Positions 8,769-17,871 of a stretch of DNA of 58,478 bases are shown one piece after another; positions within the stretch are counted from its first letter, which is position 1; each line of letters begins with the position of its first letter. A program made the translations under genes and the position numbers. Under the pieces are notes generated by a model. That model was given only the letters and a program-made list of their open reading frames with translations, had not been told where the DNA came from and made no database searches. Origin of the DNA: Ardenticatenales bacterium (GTDB lineage: Bacteria > Chloroflexota > Anaerolineae > Promineifilales > Promineifilaceae); the NCBI GenBank assembly GCA_020634575.1, contig JACKBM010000042.1:1-58478 (forward strand). The letters run 5' to 3'.

Positions 8769-11537
8769 TTAGTGGATTTCGACGTTAGTTTCGGTGGGGT
8801 CGCTGAGCAGGCGCAGGGTAAACGTAGCGCCTCTGCCAGGTGGGCTGGTGACCGTGATGCTGCCATGGTGCATATCCATGATCTCTTTGCAGATGGAGAG
8901 CCCAAGGCCAGTGCCGGAGGCTTTGCTGTCACGTCCGGTCTCGCCACGATAGAAGCGTTCAAAGAGGTGGGGGATATCTTTTTCCGGGATGCCGGTGCCG
9001 TTATCCGCCACGCTTAGCCAGACCGTACTTTTGTCATCCTGACCGCCGGAAACTGTGACAACGCTGCCTTCCGGGGTGTAGTTCACGGCATTGACAATCA
9101 AATTGGTCAGGACCCGTTCAAGCTGAGAGGCATCGGCGAGGGCGTTGGGCAAATCGGCCGGCAGCACATTTTCCAGGATGATGGATTTTTTGGCTGCGGC
9201 TGGGGCGCAATGGCGCATGGATTCATCGACAAGGAGGCTGATATCGGTTGGAATCAACTCGATGGGCATGGTGCCCATTTCCAGCTGGGAAGCGGTCAGC
9301 AGGTCCATGATCAACCGGTTGAGTTTTTCAGCTTCCTTACTGAGAATGTCGATATATTCCGGTAGACGTTTTTCCCGCCCTTTATTTAGCAGTTCCAGGT
9401 AGAGGCGGATATTCGTGAGCGGCGTCTTAAGCTCATGAGAGACATTGGAGATGATGTTGGTCTTGAGCCGGTCAATTTCCTTAGCCTGGCTGATGTCGGA
9501 AACAACACCGACGAAGCCGCTTGTTTGACCATGTTCATCGCGAATCGGTGAGGTGGAAAGGCTGACATCGACCTGATGGCCGCCGGGTTGCTGGAGCAGC
9601 AGTTGCCCGTTCCAGCCATTGCCGGCCGCGATGGCTTCCAGCAGGGGCTGAAGCATTTCAGCCGACTCAACGGTGGCATGCCAGCTACTGAGCGGTTGAC
9701 CCAATAGGGTGGAGGTTTCGTGCCCGGAAATAGAAGCCAGTGCCATATTGGCATAAAGTATAGTGCCGGCAGTATCCGCAAAGAAAATACCTTCGCCTGC
9801 ATTGTCCAGAATGGCCTGCGTCCGGTCACGTTCCGTGCGCAACTCAATGGTGCGTTCCTGGACCTGATCAGCGAGGGTATCTCGCTGATGCTGTAACTCT
9901 TCATAAAGGGTTATGTTTTCAATGACTGGGGCTATCTGGTTTGCCAGTGTATAGAGCAGATCGATATCGTTCTGCGGGTAAAAATCGTCCGGGTCGCGGC
10001 GGCCAAACAGCCAGATACCAATGATGTCATTGCGCAAGATCAGTGGAATGGTTAAACGAACCCAGGCAAATGCCCCATCATTGCTCTGCGGCGGAACGTA
10101 GCGGTTGGAGTGTGCGAGCAAGTTTTGCCGGTGTTTGATGATCTGTTGATCAATAGAAGCATCAATGCCTTCGGCATAAACGAGATGTATCTGATTACCG
10201 TCGAATAGATAAAGGGCTGACTGCCGGATAAGGAGAGCCGGTGTGATCTGGGATGTTAACAGCTCATACAGCGCGTCCCGCTTCAAAATTGAAGGGATAC
10301 GGTTGGCAAAGAGACGAATGATCTCGTCCGGATTATGCTGTGACCCATAGGCCAGCCGATTAATGAGTCGTTGACTCTGATTGTTCAACGAAGGAGAGGC
10401 CAGCACGAAGATAATGGTTGTCAGGATCAGAAAAGCATTTTTGGCGGCTATGGATTCAATCAATTGATGGCCAGCCCAAATGACAGTCACTAGAATCAAC
10501 GTGTAGAAAACGAGGAAACTATAGGTTGAGAGCAACCGGTTGGTGCGAAACTCCAGCTTGCCCAAATGCCGCTTGTAGATGGCATAAATATAAAACAGGG
10601 GCAGTATGGGAGTCGCGAATAGGGATATCTGGACGGTTGTCAGGCTGCCGGGGCTTTGCCCCAGCAAAACTGGCACAGTGGAAATGATGCCGGGGCCGAG
10701 AGCAAGCATGATACCGGCAATCATCAAGCGCACGGCAATGCGGTCTGAAGGCGATGTATGGCGACTGTAATAACGATAAGCAAGAATGGCGACAGTTGCC
10801 AGGACGCTGGATAGGAGGAGTAGGGGCGGGACGAGTAGAGGGATAATCCCGGTAAACTCTAGAAGGAGCAATACGGCAGTGAGAATATAGAGTGCCCCAA
10901 TGACACGTTTGCCCTGCCTGGGGGCCAAAAATGATGGGACTCGCCAATGCAGATGGACCATCACTGGACCCAATATGATACTGACCACGCGCAATATCTG
11001 GCGTGAAGAAAGGATTCCCAGGCTGGAAACACCACCTACAACCAGAAACAGGGCGATGAGATGCATGAACAGAACAAGGAGGACCCACCCAGTGTCGCGT
11101 GGCTGCAGGAAAATATAGGCGGCGGTTCCGGCGATCCAGAAGACGAGAAATGTGGCGAGGCTCAGGCCTCGCTCAAACTGATCGGTAAAACGCACATCCG
11201 GCATGGTTAGCTGGACCGGGTCAGCTTCCCCTGATAGCGTCACGAAAAAATGGTCGCCGGGGGACAGCGTGGTCAACCCGTAAATGGGATCAGCTGGTGG
11301 CAGATCGGTAATTGCCATGCCGTTAATGGCGACGATTATCTGATCAAGAGATAGATTTTCCTGGCTGGAGGCAATGATCTTGAGACCGGCCGGATCACTC
11401 TCGCGCGTGTAGTCAAAGCCCAGATACGGTGTGGCAAAAATGAATGTGTAGGTGTATACAACATAAATGCCAAAAGTAAGCACTGAGGTGACGATAAGTG
11501 CCCAATCTATTAAATTCAGATTTCGTTTTTTACGCAC
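8769..11537 (-). CDS. Membrane sensor histidine kinase with ComP-like input module (PDZ-like plus multi-TM), GAF and PAS
   Basis: 922 residues, GTG start with AGGT five bases upstream. Order: TM1 (about 11-34); an outside PDZ-like domain (about 40-112, DQIIVAINGMAITDLP); about eight TM segments (about 120-370); a GAF-like domain (about 400-545); a coiled linker; PAS (about 575-690); HisKA with the phospho-His in SNVSHELKTPLTNIR; and HATPase_c with N box NLIVNAVNYTP, DNGTGIP and GTGLGLS. The TM, PDZ-like, multi-TM order is that of Bacillus ComP, the ComX receptor, although ComP has a HisKA_3 core. It lies just downstream of a prenyl-synthase-like gene and a Trp-rich peptide gene, suggesting it senses that peptide. 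No response-regulator gene is adjacent. Confidence 0.85.
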   Translation of the reverse strand: MRKKRNLNLIDWALIVTSVLTFGIYVVYTYTFIFATPYLGFDYTRESDPAGLKIIASSQENLSLDQIIVAINGMAITDLPPADPIYGLTTLSPGDHFFVTLSGEADPVQLTMPDVRFTDQFERGLSLATFLVFWIAGTAAYIFLQPRDTGWVLLVLFMHLIALFLVVGGVSSLGILSSRQILRVVSIILGPVMVHLHWRVPSFLAPRQGKRVIGALYILTAVLLLLEFTGIIPLLVPPLLLLSSVLATVAILAYRYYSRHTSPSDRIAVRLMIAGIMLALGPGIISTVPVLLGQSPGSLTTVQISLFATPILPLFYIYAIYKRHLGKLEFRTNRLLSTYSFLVFYTLILVTVIWAGHQLIESIAAKNAFLILTTIIFVLASPSLNNQSQRLINRLAYGSQHNPDEIIRLFANRIPSILKRDALYELLTSQITPALLIRQSALYLFDGNQIHLVYAEGIDASIDQQIIKHRQNLLAHSNRYVPPQSNDGAFAWVRLTIPLILRNDIIGIWLFGRRDPDDFYPQNDIDLLYTLANQIAPVIENITLYEELQHQRDTLADQVQERTIELRTERDRTQAILDNAGEGIFFADTAGTILYANMALASISGHETSTLLGQPLSSWHATVESAEMLQPLLEAIAAGNGWNGQLLLQQPGGHQVDVSLSTSPIRDEHGQTSGFVGVVSDISQAKEIDRLKTNIISNVSHELKTPLTNIRLYLELLNKGREKRLPEYIDILSKEAEKLNRLIMDLLTASQLEMGTMPIELIPTDISLLVDESMRHCAPAAAKKSIILENVLPADLPNALADASQLERVLTNLIVNAVNYTPEGSVVTVSGGQDDKSTVWLSVADNGTGIPEKDIPHLFERFYRGETGRDSKASGTGLGLSICKEIMDMHHGSITVTSPPGRGATFTLRLLSDPTETNVEIH

Positions 11538-11582
11538 TTGTTACCTGATAGCGCACAGATAGACGTATGACTTTGCGGATTT

Positions 11583-11602
11583 GCTCCTGACTTCCCAGGA
11601 GC
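11583..11602. other. Inverted repeat in the leader of the kinase gene
   Basis: GCTCCTG and CAGGAGC arms surround six bases, giving a perfect 7-bp hairpin about 45-65 bases before the kinase GTG. It has no T-run on the minus strand, so it is more likely an operator or mRNA structure than a terminator. Confidence 0.35.
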
Positions 11603-11667
11603 CATTTTACCATTGACGGCGTCAGACTACATTGCTTTCCATTACCTTGGATCACAAACCTGAGGGA

Positions 11668-11673
11668 ATTATA
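11668..11673 (-). promoter_or_regulatory. Candidate extended -10 promoter for the histidine kinase gene
   Basis: On the minus strand TGATATAAT forms an extended -10 element about 130 bases upstream of the kinase GTG. No good -35 was found. It suggests the kinase can be expressed apart from the synthase gene. Confidence 0.4.
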
Positions 11674-11798
11674 TCATTACCTGTAAACAGCGGAGATTGG
11701 GAATGAGGTACTAATCTCTCCCTGCGCTAAAGTACATTGTGATGAGTTGCCTGTCCAATGGTCTTTTCAGAGCCATCATGGACGCAAAACGAGAGGCT

Positions 11799-12743
11799 TT
11801 AGCCGAGGCTATCCGTCAGGGAAATGCTGTCTTCGCCCAGCATTTCTTCCCAGAACTGACGGTACATGTCCAGCCACTGATGAATTTGTTCTGGCACGGT
11901 TAATTTCAGGGAGGTGAGCAGGCCGCGGGCTTCCTCGTATTTCTGGACCAGTAGATACACACCATAGCTGAGGGCGCCGGAACGAATCAGGATGTTCTGA
12001 GCCTGGGCCAGCACATCCGGTTGGGCGATCCTGGGCTTTAGCTCCAGTAACTGCTCTCTCTCTTCATGTTCGGCTGTACTGGCGAACATAATAAGCAAGT
12101 TGTTCCTGGATTCGTCCCAATCAGCCGTTTTCTCAGGATCAAGGGCATCCGTAATATCATCCTGAATCTGGGCAAGTTCGCCGACCAGGTGACCAATGTT
12201 GGCAAACGCCTCGACCCTGTCCGCGGAAACGCCGGCAAAAATAGCCCCAAGTTTGAAGGCCCCAGCATAAAATGGCGTACTTTTTGTGTGGACCACACGC
12301 CAATAATTCTCTTCACCCTGCAAATTTTCCGAATCCAGATGTTGGCCATGGGCTGTTCGGGTGGCCATCGCGGCGTAGAGCTGAAGTGCCGCAGTTCTGG
12401 CTGCGGTGGGAATATGGGCTCGGGTGATTGCGCCAACGCCGGCAGCTTGTAATGCCAGAGCATAATTAGCGGTCCGGCCGGTGCCAAATTCATGGAAACC
12501 CCCGCGCGGATCGTTGTCCAATATATCGTCCACCAGCACAATGCTGACTTGCAGACAAGCCAGCGCCACGGCTGCCGGCAGACTTGGTTCGATCGGTTGC
12601 CCGAGCGATTGGGCCACGATCATGGGAATATGCCAATCCGCGGAGCGTCCACGTTTCAAGAGTTGAACCAAAACCGGCCAATCCAACATTTCTGGCTGTT
12701 GGGCAATTTCGGCCATCACGAGTTCGTGGAGATTCTGCGACAT
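11799..12743 (-). CDS. Polyprenyl-diphosphate-synthase-like protein, candidate ComQ-type peptide prenyltransferase
   Basis: 314 residues, all-helical isoprenoid synthase fold. The first Asp-rich motif is VDDILDND and the second is QIQDDITDALD, so both Mg-diphosphate sites are present. The family makes polyprenyl diphosphates, but ComQ of Bacillus is a member that instead transfers an isoprenyl group to a Trp of the ComX precursor. Two neighbours favour that role here: a small Trp-rich peptide gene 282 bp upstream and a ComP-like kinase downstream, all on one strand. AGAGGAA lies eight bases before the ATG. An ordinary chain-elongating synthase is the alternative. ComQ-like function is inferred, not shown. 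Confidence 0.75.
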   Translation of the reverse strand: MSQNLHELVMAEIAQQPEMLDWPVLVQLLKRGRSADWHIPMIVAQSLGQPIEPSLPAAVALACLQVSIVLVDDILDNDPRGGFHEFGTGRTANYALALQAAGVGAITRAHIPTAARTAALQLYAAMATRTAHGQHLDSENLQGEENYWRVVHTKSTPFYAGAFKLGAIFAGVSADRVEAFANIGHLVGELAQIQDDITDALDPEKTADWDESRNNLLIMFASTAEHEEREQLLELKPRIAQPDVLAQAQNILIRSGALSYGVYLLVQKYEEARGLLTSLKLTVPEQIHQWLDMYRQFWEEMLGEDSISLTDSLG

Positions 12744-12771
12744 GTGACAATTCCTCTAGCAACAGGAACAG

Positions 12772-12807
12772 AAAAAGTAAGAAAGCGTGTAGAGACTACA
12801 CGCTTTC
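12772..12807 (-). terminator. Intrinsic terminator/attenuator between the Trp-rich peptide and synthase genes
   Basis: A perfect 12-bp stem (GAAAGCGTGTAG / CTACACGCTTTC) with a 3-base loop is followed on the minus strand by TTACTTTTT. It lies between the peptide stop and the synthase start, ending about 28 bases before the ATG. Most transcripts would end after the peptide, with read-through supplying less of the enzyme. Confidence 0.8.
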
Positions 12808-13024
12808 TAGGCGAAAAGGCTATTTGGCAACAAACAAGCATCGCCCAGACATGAAACACCACAAGATGTTTGCCTGAAACTCAATCTGTTTATTGCCGGT
12901 AAGGCTAAAAAGCGACCCAGACCAATAATTTGGCAAGCACATGTTCTACGGAGGAACCGGAAAAGCGCGAGCTCAACAAATCAGAAATAGTCTGTTACTA
13001 ACCTGAACTGATAATGCGAAACTA

Positions 13025-13201
13025 TCAGCCCCACCACCACCAGCCGGACCAAACTTCCGAACGGGTGGGAGCGTTGCGCTTCGGCAGCAAATTCTTGCTA
13101 TTTGCCGCGGTCAGTTGACGCAAAACAGCCAGGGTTGGGGTGCCTTTGCTTTGGGATTTCAACATTGAGTTGAATCCCTGGATACTGGTGTGATTTTTCA
13201 T
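13025..13201 (-). CDS. Small Trp-rich peptide, candidate ComX-like pheromone precursor
   Basis: 58 residues from the ATG at 13201: a Lys/Ser/Thr-rich body and a C-terminus reading RSEVWSGWWWWG, with Trp at 51 and 54-57 and a final Gly. ComX precursors are likewise about 55 residues with an isoprenylated Trp a few residues from the C-terminus. AAAGG lies four and GGAG ten bases upstream of this ATG. A TTGACT-17-TAATAT promoter sits about 75-100 bases upstream, and a strong terminator follows. A longer in-frame reading to 13327 would pass through the promoter and is rejected. There is no signal peptide, also as in ComX. Assignment rests on size, Trp placement and neighbourhood. Confidence 0.7.
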   Translation of the reverse strand: MKNHTSIQGFNSMLKSQSKGTPTLAVLRQLTAANSKNLLPKRNAPTRSEVWSGWWWWG

Positions 13202-13242
13202 ATTGCCTTTACTCCAAATGCACACTATGAGGTTGACAAGGG

Positions 13243-13266
13243 GGACCAGTACTGTAGTACTAATCC
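13243..13266. promoter_or_regulatory. Dyad operator candidate just after the peptide-gene transcription start
   Basis: AGTACT-GT-AGTACT, flanked by GGA and TCC in inverted orientation, lies a few bases downstream of the predicted start near 13268. It could be a repressor site or a 5'-UTR hairpin. Confidence 0.4.
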
Positions 13267-13274
13267 TGGCCCCG

Positions 13275-13303
13275 ATATTAGGTCGCTTCAGGAGTAAAGT
13301 CAA
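13275..13303 (-). promoter_or_regulatory. Promoter of the Trp-rich peptide gene
   Basis: Minus strand: -35 TTGACT (13298-13303), a 17-bp spacer, and -10 TAATAT (13275-13280). The predicted start is near 13268, giving a leader of about 66 nt. Confidence 0.65.
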
Positions 13304-13317
13304 GGAACTGTAAAAGA

Positions 13318-13350
13318 AATTACGCATATTTACGGATTCATCACGTAATT
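13318..13350. promoter_or_regulatory. Inverted repeat upstream of the peptide promoter
   Basis: AATTACG and CGTAATT half-sites are 19 bp apart and centred about 66 bp upstream of the predicted transcription start, a position typical of activator sites. A link to the circuit's unknown response regulator is speculation. Confidence 0.3.
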
Positions 13351-13484
13351 GCCACCAGATCTGGCGTCAGGCGCCATTATTTTGGCTGTTTATTTGACGT
13401 AGCTCGCTTTTTCTGCCAGCGATCCTCAGCGCTGAATCGGTAGCTTTTTCATGAGTGCTGGGCCTCTGTTGAAAGCGGTTGTGT

Positions 13485-13490
13485 TATAAT
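13485..13490 (+). promoter_or_regulatory. Extended -10 box of lepA (near-leaderless)
   Basis: TGTTATAAT is an extended -10 element ending nine bases before the lepA ATG. The transcript would start within a few bases of the start codon. No Shine-Dalgarno sequence is visible. Confidence 0.55.
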
Positions 13491-13499
13491 CTCGCCGCA

Positions 13500-15305
<1,806 letters not shown>

Positions 15306-15330
15306 TGATTGCCGTCTGAATTTGATCGAG

Positions 15331-15360
15331 GGGCCACTTCAACCAGAGGTGGCCTTTTTT
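15331..15360 (+). terminator. Intrinsic terminator after lepA
   Basis: GGCCAC / GTGGCC stem with an 11-base loop followed by six T. It lies eight bases before the pyrD start, so pyrD must depend on read-through or on an unseen promoter. Confidence 0.75.
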
Positions 15361-15367
15361 ATGTGAG

Positions 15368-16411
15368 ATGATGGTTTACGAACGCGCAATTTACCCCTTG
15401 TTGGCCCAATTTGATGCGGAGTCTGTACATGAGCGAACGTTACAGGCGCTGGCGCTGGCGCAGGGTAATGGCGTCGGGCGCTGGTTGCTGCGGCGGCTGG
15501 CAGGGGAGGAGGTGAACCGGCCGGTCTCCCTCTTCGGTCTTACCTTTCCCAACATCCTGGGCATGGCCGCCGGCTTTGACAAGGAAGCCCGCGTGGCCCG
15601 CGGCCTGGCCGCCCTCGGCTTTGGCCACGTCGAAGTGGGTACCCTGACGCCGCGCCCGCAGATCGGTAACCCGCGCCCCCGCATCTTCCGCCTGCGCGAG
15701 GATGGCGCCCTGATCAACCGGATGGGCTTTCCCAACCTCGGCGTTGAGCGCGCTCTGGCCGAACTGCGCCGCCTGCAGTCGCGTGACTTCATCCTCGGTG
15801 TCAGTCTTGGCAAGCAAAAAGAGACCCCCCTGGCCGAGGCCGTGGGCGATTACCTCACCGTCATGCGCGCCGTTTATCCCTATGCCGATTACCTCGCGGT
15901 CAACATCAGCTCCCCCAACACGCCGGGCCTGCGCGACCTGCAAGGTGGTGATTATCTGGGCCATCTGCTCACGGCGTTGATGGCTGCCGGCACCGCTGAA
16001 GCCGCTCGGTTAAACTGCCCACCGCGTCCACTTCTGGTCAAGATCGCCCCGGATCTGGGCTGGGCGGAACTGGATGAGATCCTGGTCGCCATCACGGACG
16101 CGGGCATCAACGGTATCATCGCGACCAATACAACCCTGGCCCGAGCCGGCCTGACCAGCCCCAATCAAAGGGAAACAGGTGGCCTGAGCGGTACACCGGT
16201 CGGGGCACGCAGCAATGAGATCATCGCTTACATCCACCAGCAGACGGCCGGGCGCCTGCCGATTATCGGCGTGGGCGGCGTGCGCACGGTGGCTGATCTG
16301 CAGGCTAAATTGGCGGCTGGGGCCAGCCTGGTTCAGTTGTATACCGGTCTGGTGTATGCCGGCCCCCGCCTACCCGGCACTTTGCTGCGTGGCATAGCCG
16401 GTTTAGAGTAG
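15368..16411 (+). CDS. pyrD: Dihydroorotate dehydrogenase (quinone), class 2
   Basis: 347 residues. Class 2 features: the N-terminal membrane-associating helix region (YPLLAQFDAESVHERTLQAL), GMAAGFDKEA, GFGHVEVGTLTPRPQIGNPRPR, NRMGFPN, and NISSPNTPGLR with the catalytic Ser region. It oxidises dihydroorotate to orotate with quinone in pyrimidine synthesis at the membrane. Two adjacent ATG codons (15368 and 15371) are both possible starts. pyrG, another pyrimidine gene, is at 47143-48819. Confidence 0.95.
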   Translation: MMVYERAIYPLLAQFDAESVHERTLQALALAQGNGVGRWLLRRLAGEEVNRPVSLFGLTFPNILGMAAGFDKEARVARGLAALGFGHVEVGTLTPRPQIGNPRPRIFRLREDGALINRMGFPNLGVERALAELRRLQSRDFILGVSLGKQKETPLAEAVGDYLTVMRAVYPYADYLAVNISSPNTPGLRDLQGGDYLGHLLTALMAAGTAEAARLNCPPRPLLVKIAPDLGWAELDEILVAITDAGINGIIATNTTLARAGLTSPNQRETGGLSGTPVGARSNEIIAYIHQQTAGRLPIIGVGGVRTVADLQAKLAAGASLVQLYTGLVYAGPRLPGTLLRGIAGLE

Positions 16412-16434
16412 GGTAATCGTCAGCCTGACGCCCA

Positions 16435-16463
16435 TTCGACCACAGGCAGGGCCAAGTTATAAT
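16435..16463 (+). promoter_or_regulatory. Promoter for the FecR-like membrane protein gene
   Basis: TTCGAC (weak -35), a 17-bp spacer, and consensus -10 TATAAT at 16458-16463, about 40 bp before the ATG. Confidence 0.5.
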
Positions 16464-16503
16464 AAGTTTGGTCGGCCTGACCGGCCGGTTGGAATCGTGA
16501 GAT

Positions 16504-17832
16504 ATGGATAGGACAAAGAAGGAAGATTCTGTTTTCACCGCTGAGTTGGTCCTTGGTCAGAATGAGGCAATGATGTCCAGACAACGCCTGGCGTGGGTGA
16601 TCGTGCTCACCGGTTTTACCTGTTTTGTTATCCTACTCGTGACCATCCCCTTCTTACTCAACATTGTTTTGCAAAACGCCCGCCGTGATCTGGTTGTCAG
16701 TGTACAGGCCAACCAGGGGACGCTGGGGATTGAAGATGCGGATGGGCTGTTCTCGGCGTTGCGGGCCAACGATCCGCCCACAACCATTGCCGCCGGGACC
16801 ACACTGCTGACTTCCAGCAGCGATACGGCGCTGGTTCAGGTGTTTGATGTTGACGGCGTCACCATGCTGGAACGAGCCGAAGTTTACGGCAATTCCTCGG
16901 TACAGGTGGCAACTGCTGATCGACCGCGTTTTTCTGTCAGCAGCGCCAGAGCCCAGCTCATTCTGACGGTGAATAGCGGCCGGGTGCGCCTCGTCGTGCC
17001 GCCGCTTGAAAGCGATGATGTGCCGGTGGTGCGCATCGAGACGCCGCACGGCTATGCGCTGGTCACTGAGCCGGGTACTTTCTCGATTCAAGTGGTCAAT
17101 GAGGAAACCCAGGTAACTGTGCAGAGTGGCGCCGTTGCCCTGATCCGTGACCCGGAAACGCTAAATGTTTCGGCCGAGCAACGGGCCATGATATTGCTGG
17201 ATGGTTCCATAAGTGGCCCCCTCGCGGCGGAGCGTAACCTGGTTCATAATGGCGATTTTACTGAAGGTGAGGGGGGCCTGGCCCAATGGACACCGTTGGC
17301 CTGGCAAGTTGAGCGCGACGATCAGTCGGCCGGCCAGATCACCGTTCGTGAAGTGAATGGTCAGCCCAGTTTGCGGGTGGAGCGCGTGGGTGTAGGCGCG
17401 GCTGAAGTTCAGGTTCGCCAGATCATAGATGCAGATATCACGGGTTATGAATACCTGCAGCTGGTTGTCTCCATGCGGATTTTGAACCAGAGTCTGGCGG
17501 TTTGCGGTACCGTTGGCAGTGAATGTCCCCTGACGATTGAGTTTGAATTTGAGGATCAGGATGGCCAGCGGCGTTTCTGGCGCCAGGGCTTCTATGCTTC
17601 CGGCGAGATTGGCCCGGGGACGCTCGATGTTTGCCAGTTCTGTTCACCACCGCTCAATGTGCACGAGCGGGTATCCCAGGGCCAGCTGGCTTTTTATGAC
17701 AGTGGCAACATCCTGGATATGCTGAGCCAGAACGGTATTCAGGCGCGCACGATTTACAGCCTGACGCTGGAATCGGCCGGTCACAGTTTTGAAGTTGAAA
17801 TTGTGGAAGTGGCGCTGATCGCGAAAGAGTAA
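16504..17832 (+). CDS. Single-pass membrane protein with FecR-like domain and a C-terminal beta-rich domain
   Basis: 442 residues. One TM segment near residues 29-53 (VIVLTGFTCFVILLVTIPFL) leaves a short cytoplasmic N-terminus and a large outside part. Residues about 85-240 resemble FecR: a duplicated beta pattern with TLLTSSSDTALVQVFD, VRIETPHGYALVTEPG, and EETQVTVQSGAVAL. From about 245 (NLVHNGDFTEGEGGLAQWTP) a jelly-roll, carbohydrate-binding-like domain follows. It could be a regulator or a sensor of surface status. No sigma/anti-sigma partner is adjacent. Family calls are by pattern only. Confidence 0.65.
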   Translation: MDRTKKEDSVFTAELVLGQNEAMMSRQRLAWVIVLTGFTCFVILLVTIPFLLNIVLQNARRDLVVSVQANQGTLGIEDADGLFSALRANDPPTTIAAGTTLLTSSSDTALVQVFDVDGVTMLERAEVYGNSSVQVATADRPRFSVSSARAQLILTVNSGRVRLVVPPLESDDVPVVRIETPHGYALVTEPGTFSIQVVNEETQVTVQSGAVALIRDPETLNVSAEQRAMILLDGSISGPLAAERNLVHNGDFTEGEGGLAQWTPLAWQVERDDQSAGQITVREVNGQPSLRVERVGVGAAEVQVRQIIDADITGYEYLQLVVSMRILNQSLAVCGTVGSECPLTIEFEFEDQDGQRRFWRQGFYASGEIGPGTLDVCQFCSPPLNVHERVSQGQLAFYDSGNILDMLSQNGIQARTIYSLTLESAGHSFEVEIVEVALIAKE

Positions 17833-17836
17833 AACA

Positions 17837-17868
17837 GGGTGCGGAGATTTCACTCCCCGCACCCTTAA
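17837..17868. terminator. Bidirectional terminator between the FecR-like gene and terC
   Basis: GGGTGCGG / CCGCACCC 8-bp stem. On the minus strand it is followed by TGTTTTA, on the plus strand by TTAATA. It serves two convergent genes. Confidence 0.65.
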
Positions 17869-17871
17869 TAG

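Noticed and set aside
11538..11798. Possible small peptide gene between synthase and kinase, where Bacillus comX would lie
   Set aside because: The only ATG-started frame is about 22 codons without Trp or a good ribosome-binding site. The Trp-rich peptide lies upstream of the synthase instead.
12823..12960. Short minus-strand ORF (MCLPNYWSG...) between peptide and synthase genes as a second pheromone
   Set aside because: No ribosome-binding site, Trp not near the C-terminus, and no promoter; probably chance.
13202..13327. N-terminal extension of the Trp-rich peptide to 100 residues
   Set aside because: It would place coding sequence across the TTGACT-17-TAATAT promoter and the dyad, has no ribosome-binding site, and the ATG at 13201 has one.
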